From Sphingorhabdus sp. 109 (GTDB lineage Bacteria > Pseudomonadota > Alphaproteobacteria > Sphingomonadales > Sphingomonadaceae), in the NCBI RefSeq assembly GCF_902506555.1, contig NZ_LR732707.1, forward strand, positions 396,001 through 460,000: 64,000 nt of DNA, in the 5' to 3' direction. Below the pieces are notes generated by a model that saw nothing but the letters and a program-made list of their open reading frames with translations, was not told the DNA's origin and made no database searches. The first letter of the stretch is position 1, and each line of letters begins with the position of its first letter. Of the stretch, positions 47,546-57,252 are shown piece after piece. Made by a program: the position numbers and the translations under genes.

Positions 47546-48526
47546 TTGGACAATCTGACCCACAGCTTGGCCGGTGCCGTTCTCGGCCAGATGGGCCTGA
47601 AAAAGAAAACCGGTCTCGGCATGGCGACGCTGATCATCGCTGCCAATATTCCCGATATCGACGCGGTGGCGACCTTGCTCGACGGGGTGCAGCATCTGGC
47701 GATCCGGCGCGGGATCACCCATGGGCCGATCGCGATGCTGGTTCTGCCCTTGTTGCTGACCGGGATCATGATCGGGTTTGACCGCTGGCAGACGAAGCGC
47801 GGCAAACGACCTGCGGATCGCTTGCCTATCCACAAGGGCTGGCTGCTGGCTTTGGCCTATATCGGCTGTCTGAGCCATCCGGCGCTGGACTGGCTCAACA
47901 GCTATGGCATCCGCCTGCTCGAACCCTTTTCGTCGCAATGGTTCTACGGCGACAGTATTTTTATTATCGATATCTGGATCTGGGCGGCGCTGATTGCTGG
48001 TGTCTGGATTTCGCGGCGACGGGAGAAGAGGGGTGGCCCGAGTTGGCAGCGACCGGCGTGGATCAGCTTTGCTGCCGTCGGCGCCTATATTTTCGCCAAT
48101 GGCATGATCACCGGCAAGGCGGAAGCGGAGACCAAGTCGCTGCTCTCGCGCAACGCTCATCAGGTCGAAGCGAAGGTCGAAGACAATATGGTCGTAGCCA
48201 ACCCGGTGCCGCTCCAGTTCTGGAAACGGGAGATGTTGTGGCGGAACGAAACCGCTTACGGGTCAGGTGCTTATGATCTGTTTGACGGATTGGTTCTCAA
48301 TGAAAAGCAGGTTATGGCCCAACCCGGCCGAACGCCGCTTCCTGGTCTCGCAACGGCCAGCGATGACGCTGCGGCTTTTCTGTTCTGGTCACGGATGCCG
48401 GTGGTTGAGCGGGATCAGGCCGAGCTAATTATCAGAGACCAGCGCTTCATGGATCCGCTGGTGGGAGACCGCTTTTCTGTTCGTGTGAATGCCCGAAAAG
48501 ACAGGTTGGAGCAACCAGCTCCCTGA
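47546..48526 (+). CDS. DUF457/YdjM-type membrane-bound metal-dependent hydrolase
   Basis: 326 residues from a TTG immediately after the right repeat arm. DNLTHSLAGAVLGQMG, ANIPDIDAVA, HGPIAM and CLSHPALDWLNSYG are the histidine/aspartate motifs of this family, spread over about five membrane helices (to about 195); a soluble domain follows (about 200-326). Family members are predicted hydrolases of unknown substrate. The TTG start may be a consequence of the cassette sitting directly upstream. Confidence 0.88.
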   Translation: MDNLTHSLAGAVLGQMGLKKKTGLGMATLIIAANIPDIDAVATLLDGVQHLAIRRGITHGPIAMLVLPLLLTGIMIGFDRWQTKRGKRPADRLPIHKGWLLALAYIGCLSHPALDWLNSYGIRLLEPFSSQWFYGDSIFIIDIWIWAALIAGVWISRRREKRGGPSWQRPAWISFAAVGAYIFANGMITGKAEAETKSLLSRNAHQVEAKVEDNMVVANPVPLQFWKREMLWRNETAYGSGAYDLFDGLVLNEKQVMAQPGRTPLPGLATASDDAAAFLFWSRMPVVERDQAELIIRDQRFMDPLVGDRFSVRVNARKDRLEQPAP

Positions 48527-48540
48527 GCGATGGGTGGGGC

Positions 48541-49935
48541 ATGACAAAACCCAAAATCATCTGGTTCCGCCGGGACCTTCGCCTTTCCGATCAAGCCGCC
48601 GTAGCCGCTGCCGCCGCATCAAACGGCCCCATCATTCCGGTCTATATTCTCGACAATGAAACGCCGAAACACCGTATCATGGGCGGGGCTTCGCGCTGGT
48701 GGCTGCACCGGTCACTGGAAGAGTTGGAAGCATGTTTGCGAGATAGGGGGTCGCGGCTGATCCTCCGGAAAGGGCCGGCTTCGGAGCATTTGGCCGAAAT
48801 TGTCAAATCGACCGGAGCGGATGAGGTCCATGCGCTGCATCATTACGAGCCGTGGTGGCGCAATGCCGAACGAATGTTGGAAAAGTCTCTCGGTGATGCG
48901 GCGCGGTTGATCCTGCATGATGGCAATTATCTGCTGCCGCCGGGTACGGTGACCACGGGTTCCGGTACGCCCTATAAAATCTACACACCCTTCTGGAAGG
49001 CGCTGCGCCAGCATATGCCGCCGGGGGAAGCCGCTCCCGCACCTGAAAGCCTCGATGCGCCTGACAGTTGGCCGGATAGCGATACGCTGGACGACTGGGA
49101 CCTGTTACCGACCAAACCGGACTGGGCTGCAACTTTTGGTGACCACTGGCAGCCGGGGAGTGCCGGAGCGGAAGACAATCTCGAGGAGTTTGCCGACAAG
49201 GCAGCAGAATATGACGAGGGTCGCAATCTGCCTTCGGAAGAACTGGTCTCCCGCCTGTCGCCGCATCTGCATTTTGGCGAGATCAGCCCGGCGACCGTCT
49301 GGAACCGGCTGGCGGGGCAGGGGAGCAAGGTCGAAACCTATCTCAAGGAGCTGGTCTGGCGCGACTATGCGCAAAATGTCATCGACCAGTTCCCGCAATA
49401 TGGCGGCGAGAGCTATCGCGAGAAAATGCGGGCGCTGCCGTGGCGCGACATGGGTGACGATAGGGTGAAAGCCGACTTCGACGCCTGGTGCCACGGGAAG
49501 ACCGGCTATCCTATTGTCGATGCCGGGATGCGCGAACTCTGGGCCACCGGCTGGATGCACAATAGGGTCCGGATGATCGCCGCGAGCTTTCTGATCAAGC
49601 ATCTGCTGATCGACTGGCGCGAGGGCGAGCAATGGTTCTGGGACACTTTGGTCGACGCCGATTACGCGTCCAACAGCGTCAACTGGCAATGGGTGTCGGG
49701 CACCGGCGTTGACAGCAATATGTTCGTCCGGATCATGGCGCCGCTGACCCAGTCGGAAAAATTCGATGCAGGCGACTATATCCGCCAATGGGTCCCGGAA
49801 CTGGCCGATATCGACGATCCCTATATTCACGATCCGGAAGATCACGGTTGCAAGCCCCAGGATTATCCGGCCAAGCTCATCGGGCACAAGGAAGCGCGCG
49901 AACGGGCGCTCGAGGCTTATGCCAGGGTGAAATAA
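48541..49935 (+). CDS. phrB: Deoxyribodipyrimidine photolyase
   Basis: 464 residues. The N-terminal alpha/beta domain (IIWFRRDLRLSDQAA, HHYEPWWRNAE) binds the antenna cofactor. The C-terminal FAD domain has LSPHLHFGEISP, LKELVWRDYAQNV, TGYPIVDAGMRELWATGWMH (at the 20-residue limit) and WFWDTLVDADYASNSVNWQW. It repairs cyclobutane pyrimidine dimers with blue light. It starts 14 bases after the preceding gene. Confidence 0.96.
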   Translation: MTKPKIIWFRRDLRLSDQAAVAAAAASNGPIIPVYILDNETPKHRIMGGASRWWLHRSLEELEACLRDRGSRLILRKGPASEHLAEIVKSTGADEVHALHHYEPWWRNAERMLEKSLGDAARLILHDGNYLLPPGTVTTGSGTPYKIYTPFWKALRQHMPPGEAAPAPESLDAPDSWPDSDTLDDWDLLPTKPDWAATFGDHWQPGSAGAEDNLEEFADKAAEYDEGRNLPSEELVSRLSPHLHFGEISPATVWNRLAGQGSKVETYLKELVWRDYAQNVIDQFPQYGGESYREKMRALPWRDMGDDRVKADFDAWCHGKTGYPIVDAGMRELWATGWMHNRVRMIAASFLIKHLLIDWREGEQWFWDTLVDADYASNSVNWQWVSGTGVDSNMFVRIMAPLTQSEKFDAGDYIRQWVPELADIDDPYIHDPEDHGCKPQDYPAKLIGHKEARERALEAYARVK

Positions 49936-50094
49936 TCCCGGGGATTGAAATGCGCGTCGCAAGCCGATATTATTGGCGCGCAAATCAAAGGATATCAGGT
50001 CGATGAACAAGTAGGTCGCCGTCAGGCATTATCAAAATACAAGCTCTCCAGTCCGCCGGGTTGGTCATTTTGACACCTATATTCAGGACCTCTT

Positions 50095-50877
50095 ATGCAC
50101 AGACTATCAGGAAAATTTTGTATCATTACCGGTGCCGCCCGCGGCATCGGCAAGGCTATTGCCAAGGCTTTCGTTGAAGAGGGAGCGGCGGTTCTGCTCA
50201 CCGACTGCGATGCCGGGCCCTTACAGGCGACCGGCGAGGAACTGGGCTGCGACACATTTTTGCTGGACGTGGAGCAGGAAGCGGACTGGGACCGGCTCGC
50301 CAGCTTGCATCCTGCCGCCGATGTCGTCGTCAACAACGCCGGTATCACCGGCTTCGAAAAGGGCATCGGGCCGCATGATCCGGAAAATGCCTCGCTCGAG
50401 GACTGGCGCGCGGTGCACCGGGTCAATCTCGACGGAACCTTCCTCGGTTGCCGCTACGCGATCCGGGCGATGAAGGACAAGGGCGCGGGATCGATCATCA
50501 ATATCTCGTCGCGCTCCGGGCTGGTCGGGATACCGGGGGCAGCCGCTTATGCTTCGTCCAAAGCCGCGATCCGCAACCACAGCAAATCGGTCGCGCTTTA
50601 CTGCGCGCAGCAGGGCTGGCAGATCCGCTGCAACTCGATCCACCCCGCAGCGATCCTGACACCGATGTGGGAGCCGATGCTGGGCGAGGGCGAGGCGCGG
50701 GAGCAGTCCGAAAAGGCGCTGGTCCGCGATACGCCGCTGCAGCGGTTCGGCAAGGACAGCGAAGTAGCCGCGATAGCGGTGCTGCTGGCATCGGACGAAG
50801 CGACCTATATCACCGGATCGGAACTGAATATTGATGGCGGCATATTGGCGGGTTCGGCTGCCGCGCCGGGAAGCTGA
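50095..50877 (+). CDS. SDR family oxidoreductase
   Basis: 260 residues, classical short-chain dehydrogenase. The cofactor loop is [10 protein letters not shown] (about 11-20), followed by [13 protein letters not shown], the catalytic Ser in NISSRSG and Y-A-S-S-K (about 155-159), and a C-terminal [13 protein letters not shown]41-type acidic residue in LTDCD suggests NAD preference. The substrate is unknown. Confidence 0.9.
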   Translation: MHRLSGKFCIITGAARGIGKAIAKAFVEEGAAVLLTDCDAGPLQATGEELGCDTFLLDVEQEADWDRLASLHPAADVVVNNAGITGFEKGIGPHDPENASLEDWRAVHRVNLDGTFLGCRYAIRAMKDKGAGSIINISSRSGLVGIPGAAAYASSKAAIRNHSKSVALYCAQQGWQIRCNSIHPAAILTPMWEPMLGEGEAREQSEKALVRDTPLQRFGKDSEVAAIAVLLASDEATYITGSELNIDGGILAGSAAAPGS

Positions 50878-50944
50878 TTGATCGCGGGCAATGGGGACTA
50901 GTTCTACGTTGCCAAGCGCTTAGCGCTGGTCCATATTTGCGCGC

Positions 50945-52213
50945 ATGAACGTCGAAACCCCCAAACGCGGCCAGCATCTGCTGGATAGGCGTAAAAGATT
51001 TGCCACTGGCGGGGGCTTTTTCGCGCGCCTGTTCGCGCCCGGCTTTCACCATATTCTCGACCGGATCGATGCCGGGCTGGATCATGGCACGTTCGAGGGC
51101 AAGCTGCCCGACGGGACGACGCGGATATTGGGCGGGCGCGGCGAAGGACCGATGGCGGAGGTCGAACTGCGCAGCTGGAACGCGCTGCTGCGGCTGATCA
51201 ACAGCGGCTCGGTCGGCTGGTACCGGGCGTGGGAACTGGGCGAGTGGGACAGTCCCGATCTGGTGCCGGTTTTTGACCTGTTCACCCGCAACCGCGACGG
51301 GCTGAAGAGCACCGGGCGGGCCTCCGGCCTGTTCAACTGGGTGGTCCGGCGGCGGCACTCAAAACGGGGCAATGACAAACGCCGGGCGCGGCAGAATATC
51401 CAATATCATTATGATCTGGGCAATGATTTCTACCGGCTCTGGCTCGATGTGAACATGATCTATTCCAGCGCGATTTTTCGCAACAAGAAGGAGAGTCTGG
51501 AGCAGGCGCAGCGCAACAAGATCGCCGCGATTGCCGAAAGACTGTCGACCAGGGCCGGTGACAGCGTTCTCGAAATCGGTTGCGGCTGGGGCGCGCTGTC
51601 GGGCAGTCTGGCGCGCGATCACGGACTGGATGTGACCGGTATTTCACTGTCCGACGAACAGACCGCCTGGGCGCGGGAGCATCATCCCGAGGCGGGCTAT
51701 CTGATCCAGGATTATCGCGACGTCGACGGCCAATATGATGCCATTGCCAGCGTCGAGATGGTGGAAGCGGTCGGCCAGCAATATTGGCCCGACTTCCTCG
51801 ATTGCATCGCCCGCAACCTGAAACCCGGCGGCCGGGCGGCGCTGCAATATATCGCCATTGCCGACGATATTTTCGAACAATATGCGAGCAGCGCAGACTT
51901 CATCCAGACCTATATATTTCCCGGCGGCATGCTGCTGTCGGAGAGCCGGTTCCGGGCGCTGGCCGTGGAACGCGGCCTGCAATGGGCCGACCAGAAGAAT
52001 TTCGGTCTCGACTATGCGCGCACGCTGAAAATCTGGCGCGAGCGGTTTGACGACGCGGTCGAGAGCGGTGATCTGCCGGCCGGATTTGACGAGAAATTCG
52101 TCCGGCTGTGGCGTTTCTATCTGACCTATTGCGAAGGCGGATTTCGCGGCGGCGGCATCGATGTCGGTCAGGTCACGCTGATAAAGAATAATGAAAATGG
52201 GAGAGCGGAATAA
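50945..52213 (+). CDS. cfa: Cyclopropane-fatty-acyl-phospholipid synthase
   Basis: 422 residues. SAM-binding motif VLEIGCGWGALSG (about 199-211), YHYDLGNDFYRLWLD, and the C-terminal YCEGGFRGGGIDVGQV with the active-site cysteine region. It adds a methylene bridge to unsaturated membrane fatty acids. The following gene starts in its stop codon (TAATG). Confidence 0.94.
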   Translation: MNVETPKRGQHLLDRRKRFATGGGFFARLFAPGFHHILDRIDAGLDHGTFEGKLPDGTTRILGGRGEGPMAEVELRSWNALLRLINSGSVGWYRAWELGEWDSPDLVPVFDLFTRNRDGLKSTGRASGLFNWVVRRRHSKRGNDKRRARQNIQYHYDLGNDFYRLWLDVNMIYSSAIFRNKKESLEQAQRNKIAAIAERLSTRAGDSVLEIGCGWGALSGSLARDHGLDVTGISLSDEQTAWAREHHPEAGYLIQDYRDVDGQYDAIASVEMVEAVGQQYWPDFLDCIARNLKPGGRAALQYIAIADDIFEQYASSADFIQTYIFPGGMLLSESRFRALAVERGLQWADQKNFGLDYARTLKIWRERFDDAVESGDLPAGFDEKFVRLWRFYLTYCEGGFRGGGIDVGQVTLIKNNENGRAE

Positions 52214-53415
52214 TGCGATTCATCGGAAAGCTGGCGATGTTGGGCGTCGCCTGTATCAGTCTGACAGCCTGCGAGCAGGTGCAGAAAGTTGCGGCCGATG
52301 CCGCCGGTCTGCCGACGGACAAGAATATTCTGTTCTGGACCGATGCGCAGCGGGACAAGGCGTTCCGGGTGATGGATATGCTGGTGCCTTCCAACACCAT
52401 CGCCGCTGGCGATAATCCGCGGGCACTGGAGGCGGGAAATCCGCTGCCGGACAGTTTCGAGGTCTCCGGAGCGCCGCTGACGATCGACGATTATATGAAG
52501 CAGCAGCGGCTCGCCGGCATGGTGATCCTGCAGGATGGCAAGATCCGCAAAGAAGAATATCGCCGCGATTTTGAACAGGACGAACGCTGGACTTCTTTCT
52601 CTGTGGCCAAATCGCTGGTCTCGACGCTGGTCGGTGCGGCGATCAAGGATGGTTTTATCAAGTCGATCGACGATCCGCTGACCGCTTATATCCCGGAGCT
52701 GAAAGGCAGCGGCTATGACGGGGTAACGGTGTTGCAGCTGCTGACTATGACATCGGGCGTGAAGTGGAACGAGGATTATGCCGACCCGAAATCCGATGTG
52801 GCGCTGTTCAACAATACCAAGCCGGTCGACGGGATGGATCCGATCATCGTTTATATGAAGACGCTGGAGAATGAAGCGACGCCGGGCACCCGCTGGCAAT
52901 ATAATACCGGTGAAACCAATTTGATCGGCGTGCTGGTGGCCAAGGCAACAGGTAAGACTTTGTCTGAGTATCTTTCCGAAAAGGTTTGGAAACCTTATGG
53001 AATGGGGCAGGATGCCGAATGGCTGCTCAACGAGGGAGGCAAGGAAATCGGCGGCTGCTGCATCTCCGCGACGGTGCGGGATTATGCCCTGTTCGGTCAG
53101 TTTGCGATGGAAGGCGGCAAGATCGGCCAGATCTCCGTCGTGCCCGAAGGCTGGTTCGAAAAGGCCGGCATGAAACAGGCGGACATCGGCGTCCCGGGGC
53201 GCGGCTATGGCTATCAGTGGTGGACGTTTGACGACGGCAGTTTTGCCGGTCAGGGAATTTTTGGCCAAGGGATCTTCATCGATCCGGCGCAGAAGCTGGT
53301 CATCGCGACCAACGGCAACTGGCCGAGCGCGTCACCCGAAGAACAGAAGAACCAGCGGATCGCCTTTTTCGAAGCGGTGAAAAAATACGTGGCGGCCGAG
53401 CCGCCGCTGAGCTGA
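52213..53415 (+). CDS. Serine hydrolase, beta-lactamase/PBP type, lipoprotein
   Basis: 400 residues with a lipobox (SLTAC, C20). The catalytic SxxK is SVAKS (about 130-134), the second motif YNTG lies in WQYNTGETN, and GYQWWTFDDG plus GIFGQGIFI lie near the third. Family members are esterases or amidases (6-aminohexanoate hydrolase or EstB-like) and not true resistance enzymes. Translationally coupled to cfa by one-base overlap. Confidence 0.88.
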   Translation: MRFIGKLAMLGVACISLTACEQVQKVAADAAGLPTDKNILFWTDAQRDKAFRVMDMLVPSNTIAAGDNPRALEAGNPLPDSFEVSGAPLTIDDYMKQQRLAGMVILQDGKIRKEEYRRDFEQDERWTSFSVAKSLVSTLVGAAIKDGFIKSIDDPLTAYIPELKGSGYDGVTVLQLLTMTSGVKWNEDYADPKSDVALFNNTKPVDGMDPIIVYMKTLENEATPGTRWQYNTGETNLIGVLVAKATGKTLSEYLSEKVWKPYGMGQDAEWLLNEGGKEIGGCCISATVRDYALFGQFAMEGGKIGQISVVPEGWFEKAGMKQADIGVPGRGYGYQWWTFDDGSFAGQGIFGQGIFIDPAQKLVIATNGNWPSASPEEQKNQRIAFFEAVKKYVAAEPPLS

Positions 53416-53425
53416 TCTGAACCCG

Positions 53426-54127
53426 TCAGCTGACCTGAAAATGCTCGCCGGTTTCGAAATCGCTGGCGAGTATTTCCACCAGCCGGTCGGCGACGACCGA
53501 GGGGAGTTTGACACTGGCCGGATCCTCGCCGGGATAGGCGCTGGCCCGCATTGCGGTGCGGGTCCGGCCGGGATCGACAATGGCTGTGCGAATCTTGCCC
53601 AAATTGCGCATTTCTTCGCCATAGCTGGTCAAAAGTGTCTCGAAAGCGGCTTTTGATGCACCATAAGCGCCCCAAAATGCCCGCGGCTTGCGGCCGACGC
53701 TGCTGGTCATGCCGACAACCCGGGCATCGTTACTCTTGCGCAACATCGGATCGAATCCGGCGATCAGCGCCTGCTGCGCGATCAGGTTGAGCGTCAGGAC
53801 TTTGTTGAATTCCTCGCCGTCGATCGCCGGCACCGGTGTCAGTGTTCCCAGCATGGCGGCGTTGAGGACGAGAATGTCGAGCCCATCCCAGCGGCCGGCA
53901 ATGGCGGTTGCGAGACGCCCGATACTATCGCCATCGGTCAGGTCGAGCGGCGCGATGGTAGCGCTGCCGCCGGCGTTGTGAATCTGCTCCTCGATCTTTT
54001 CCAGTCCATCGGCGCTGCGCGCGGTGATCACGACATGGGCGCCTTCGCGCGCCAGTGCCAGCGCCGTTGCCGCACCGATACCGCGGCTTGCACCCGTAAC
54101 GAGCGCCAGTTGCCCTTCAAATTTCAT
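53426..54127 (-). CDS. SDR family oxidoreductase
   Basis: 233 residues, short-chain dehydrogenase: TGASRGIGAATALAL (about 10-24), LVLNAAMLG, the Ser in MTSSVG and Y-G-A-S-K (about 160-164). It starts two bases after the purF stop, so probably shares its transcript. Substrate unknown. Confidence 0.9.
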   Translation of the reverse strand: MKFEGQLALVTGASRGIGAATALALAREGAHVVITARSADGLEKIEEQIHNAGGSATIAPLDLTDGDSIGRLATAIAGRWDGLDILVLNAAMLGTLTPVPAIDGEEFNKVLTLNLIAQQALIAGFDPMLRKSNDARVVGMTSSVGRKPRAFWGAYGASKAAFETLLTSYGEEMRNLGKIRTAIVDPGRTRTAMRASAYPGEDPASVKLPSVVADRLVEILASDFETGEHFQVS

Positions 54128-54129
54128 GG

Positions 54130-55653
54130 TCAGTTCGCTGATTGCTTGAGGCGGGGCAGATCGCCGGACGGTTCATGGTCGCGCGCCGTGCCGGTGGAGT
54201 CGGACCGTTCGTTGAGCATGGTCAGCTGATCCGGTTCTTCCTCTCCGTCGCGGTCGGTGAGGACAGTCGGATAGGCACCGGTGAAACAGGCATCGCAATA
54301 TTGTGGCTGCAGATCGTGGCGCGTGTCTTCGCCGGCAGCGCGGTAAAGACCGTCAATGGACACGAAGGCCAGGCTGTCGGCCTGGATGAACTCGCGCATT
54401 TCCTCGATCGATTTGCGGGCCGCAAGCAGTTTTTCCCGCTTGGGCGTATTCACGCCGTAAAAGCAGCTGTGCATGGTCGGCGGACTGGCGATCCGCATAT
54501 GGACTTCCGAAGCGCCGGCTTCGCGCATCATCTGCACGATTTTCAGGCTGGTGGTTCCGCGCACGATCGAGTCATCGACCAGCACGATTCTCTTGCCGTT
54601 GACCAGCGGCCGATTGGCGTTGTGCTTGAGCTTGACGCCGAGATGACGGACGCCGTCGCCCGGCTGGATGAATGTGCGACCGACATAGTGCGACCGGATG
54701 ATCCCCAGTTCGAACGGTATGCCCGATTCCTCGGAAAAACCCAGCGCTGCCGGGGTGCCGCTATCGGGCACCGGGATGACATAATCGGCGGTGACCGGGC
54801 TTTCGATGGCGAGCTGTGCGCCGATACCCTTGCGCACGCTGTAAACCGAGCTGCCGTCGACGATCGAATCGGGACGGGAAAAATAAACATGTTCAAAAAT
54901 GCAGGGGCGGGCCGGTACATTGCTGAACGGGCGATGGGAGCGCAATTCGCCGTTGGTGATGACGATCAACTCGCCAGGTTCCACACTGCGGACATATTCC
55001 GCACCGACCAGATCAAGTGCTACGGTTTCCGAAGCAAAGACATAGGCCTCGCCAATCCGGCCCATCACCAGCGGACGGATGCCCAGCGGATCGCGGCAGG
55101 CAATCATGCCCTCTGCGGTCATGCAGATCAGCGAATAGGCGCCCTCGACCTGCTTCAGGGCGTCGATGAACTTGTCGAGCAGGGTGCGATATTTCGATGT
55201 CGCGACGAGATGGATGATTACTTCGGTATCGCTGGTCGACTGGAAGATCGAACCGTGGCGGACCAGCTCGTCCCGCAAGGCGAGCGCGTTGGAAATATTG
55301 CCATTGTGGGCGATCGCAAAACCGCCGGACGCGAGGTCGGCCTCGAGCGGCTGGACGTTGCGCAAAGTGCCGGCACCGGTGGTCGAATAGCGGACATGGC
55401 CGCAGGCCGAATCGCCCTGCAGACGGTTGATCACTTCTTCACTGTCGAAATTGCCGGCCACCGGACCTAGTGCGCGGTGGCTATAGAATTCCTTGCCATT
55501 GCGGCAGGTGATGCCGGCGGCTTCCTGACCGCGATGCTGCAGGGCGTGCAGACCGAGCGCGACCATGGCGGCGGCGTCGTCAATACCGGCGACGCCAAAA
55601 ACGCCGCATTCTTCCCGCAGCTTGTCATCTTCAAACGGGTGGGTTGTCAGCAT
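54130..55653 (-). CDS. purF: Amidophosphoribosyltransferase
   Basis: 507 residues. The N-terminal glutaminase domain has its cysteine at C16 in REECGVFGVAG, implying removal of a short propeptide. The PRPP-binding loop is IVLVDDSIVRGTTS, with SRPDSIVDG and cysteines that fit the 4Fe-4S form (CFYGV, CDACFTG). It makes phosphoribosylamine in the first step of purine synthesis. Divergent from hisI. Confidence 0.97.
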   Translation of the reverse strand: MLTTHPFEDDKLREECGVFGVAGIDDAAAMVALGLHALQHRGQEAAGITCRNGKEFYSHRALGPVAGNFDSEEVINRLQGDSACGHVRYSTTGAGTLRNVQPLEADLASGGFAIAHNGNISNALALRDELVRHGSIFQSTSDTEVIIHLVATSKYRTLLDKFIDALKQVEGAYSLICMTAEGMIACRDPLGIRPLVMGRIGEAYVFASETVALDLVGAEYVRSVEPGELIVITNGELRSHRPFSNVPARPCIFEHVYFSRPDSIVDGSSVYSVRKGIGAQLAIESPVTADYVIPVPDSGTPAALGFSEESGIPFELGIIRSHYVGRTFIQPGDGVRHLGVKLKHNANRPLVNGKRIVLVDDSIVRGTTSLKIVQMMREAGASEVHMRIASPPTMHSCFYGVNTPKREKLLAARKSIEEMREFIQADSLAFVSIDGLYRAAGEDTRHDLQPQYCDACFTGAYPTVLTDRDGEEEPDQLTMLNERSDSTGTARDHEPSGDLPRLKQSAN

Positions 55654-55830
55654 ATCTCACCTGGCATGTAATGGGTCGGGCGCGCGATGCCTGCCATATA
55701 GGTTTGAAAGGTCGCTTTGTCTGCCCCCAATGTCATAAAATCATAATATTGCACGATCGGGCGCGGGGAGGCCGTGGCAATTGCGCCTTTTACCGTTGCG
55801 CGCGACCGGATCGGCTCTTAATCCACCTCT

Positions 55831-56202
55831 ATGAGCAATATCGAAAATGATCCGGAAACCGGAAGTCTGCTGCAACCGAAATATGATTCGAAAGGCCTGA
55901 TCACCGCGGTTGTCACCGATGATTCGACAGGCGAGTTGCTGATGCTCGCCCATATGAATGCCGAGGCCCTGCAGCTGACCCGGGATAGCGGAATCGCGCA
56001 TTTCTATTCCCGCAGTCGCCAGAGCCTCTGGAAGAAGGGCGAGACGTCCGGCAATATATTGACGGTAACAGAACTGCGCATCGATTGCGATCAGGATGCG
56101 CTTTGGATCAAGGCTGTGCCCGCAGGTCCGGCCTGTCACACAGGCCAGAGAAGCTGTTTTTACCGCAAGATTGTCGATGGCAAGCTGGAGCCTGTCGATT
56201 GA
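55831..56202 (+). CDS. hisI: Phosphoribosyl-AMP cyclohydrolase
   Basis: 123 residues: [34 protein letters not shown] and the zinc-binding [10 protein letters not shown] and [13 protein letters not shown] are diagnostic. It opens the purine ring of PR-AMP in histidine synthesis. No other his gene is present. The next start overlaps its stop (TTGA). Confidence 0.96.
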   Translation: MSNIENDPETGSLLQPKYDSKGLITAVVTDDSTGELLMLAHMNAEALQLTRDSGIAHFYSRSRQSLWKKGETSGNILTVTELRIDCDQDALWIKAVPAGPACHTGQRSCFYRKIVDGKLEPVD

Positions 56203-56723
56203 GTCGCATCGCGGCCATGCTGGTTTCTCTTTTGCTGGCGGGTTGCGGGCAGCAGCAGCCGGAGGAAAAGAAAAACGTCGCGGAACTGCCACCGCTTGAG
56301 CAGGCCGCGATCGATGCCGGCGTTATTCCCGATGTCCGTAATGTCACGCTGTCCGGCGCTTTTGAACGGCGCAGCGATCTGGGGACGGACCGGTTTTGCG
56401 CCGTCGGCAATGACGAGAACGGCTATCAGATCGGCATGATCGCGGTGTTCGGGCCGGAGACCAAATGCGAAGGGCTGGGGGAGGCCGAGCGGGACGGGGA
56501 AACGGTCCGGATCACCCTGAATAGCGAGGAAAACTGCAGCTTTTCGGCGCGGTTTGACGGAGTCGAGCTGGAATTGCCGGGCAGTCTGCCGGAAGCCTGT
56601 GCAAGCTATTGCAGCCCCCGCGCCGGCTTTGAAGGCGTCAGCTTTTATATGATCGGCGAAGGCGATGCGGTTGCGCGGTCGACAAGCGGGCGCGACTTCG
56701 AGAATCTCTGCCCCGGCGGCTGA
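56199..56723 (+). CDS. Lipoprotein, unknown function
   Basis: About 174 residues from a TTG overlapping the hisI stop; an ATG at 56217 is an alternative. The lipobox is LLLAGC (C16). The mature part has several cysteines ([33 protein letters not shown]), suggesting disulfides. No family recognised. It ends just before the MerR promoter. Confidence 0.75.
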   Translation: MSRIAAMLVSLLLAGCGQQQPEEKKNVAELPPLEQAAIDAGVIPDVRNVTLSGAFERRSDLGTDRFCAVGNDENGYQIGMIAVFGPETKCEGLGEAERDGETVRITLNSEENCSFSARFDGVELELPGSLPEACASYCSPRAGFEGVSFYMIGEGDAVARSTSGRDFENLCPGG

Positions 56724-56725
56724 CA

Positions 56726-56754
56726 TTGACGTTTACGTTAGCGTAAGCTATACA
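56726..56754 (+). promoter_or_regulatory. MerR-type promoter with internal dyad
   Basis: TTGACG and TATACA are 17 bases apart. Between them lies the inverted repeat TTACG-TTAG-CGTAA (56733-56746), the position MerR-family regulators use. The -10 ends six bases before the ATG of the MerR gene, so the predicted transcript starts at or beside the start codon. TTTACG-type dyads are reported for LiuR-like regulators. Confidence 0.7.
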
Positions 56755-56760
56755 GTGTCC

Positions 56761-57198
56761 ATGTCGCAGCAACCAAACCATGCCGAAATTGACACGCCCG
56801 ACCTGCAAAACCGGGAGACTTACACGATATCCGACCTGTCGGACGAATTTGGTGTAACCGCCCGTGCCTTGCGATTCTATGAGGATGAGGGACTTATTGC
56901 CCCGCACCGCAAGGGTCTGTCGCGCATCTATACCAAACGCGACCGCGCGCGCCTTGCCTGGATCATGCGGGCCAAGAATGTCGGGTTCAGCCTGACCGAA
57001 ATCCGCGACATGATCGATCTTTACGATCTCGGCGACGGCCGGAAGACACAGATGCAGGTCACCGTCGCGAAATGTCAGGAAAAGGTCGACTCGCTGAAGA
57101 AACAGCGGGCCGACATCGACAGCTCGATCAAGGAACTGACCGGTTTCATCAAGACCGTGAAGGAAGTCATGGCGGATGCCGAAGCGCAGAATCAGTAG
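56761..57198 (+). CDS. MerR family regulator, LiuR-like
   Basis: 145 residues. The winged HTH (about 22-90) reads YTISDLSDEFGVTARALRFY then EDEGLIAPHRKG; a coiled-coil dimer helix follows (about 98-140). The C-terminus is short and lacks metal-binding cysteine clusters. LiuR-type MerR regulators control acyl-CoA and branched-chain amino-acid catabolism, matching the acyl-CoA dehydrogenase gene 54 bases downstream. Probably autoregulated through the dyad in its promoter. Confidence 0.88.
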   Translation: MSQQPNHAEIDTPDLQNRETYTISDLSDEFGVTARALRFYEDEGLIAPHRKGLSRIYTKRDRARLAWIMRAKNVGFSLTEIRDMIDLYDLGDGRKTQMQVTVAKCQEKVDSLKKQRADIDSSIKELTGFIKTVKEVMADAEAQNQ

Positions 57199-57252
57199 AA
57201 AATAGATGCCGGCAATATCCGGCCGTCCCATTTGAGTAGAAAGTAGAATATC

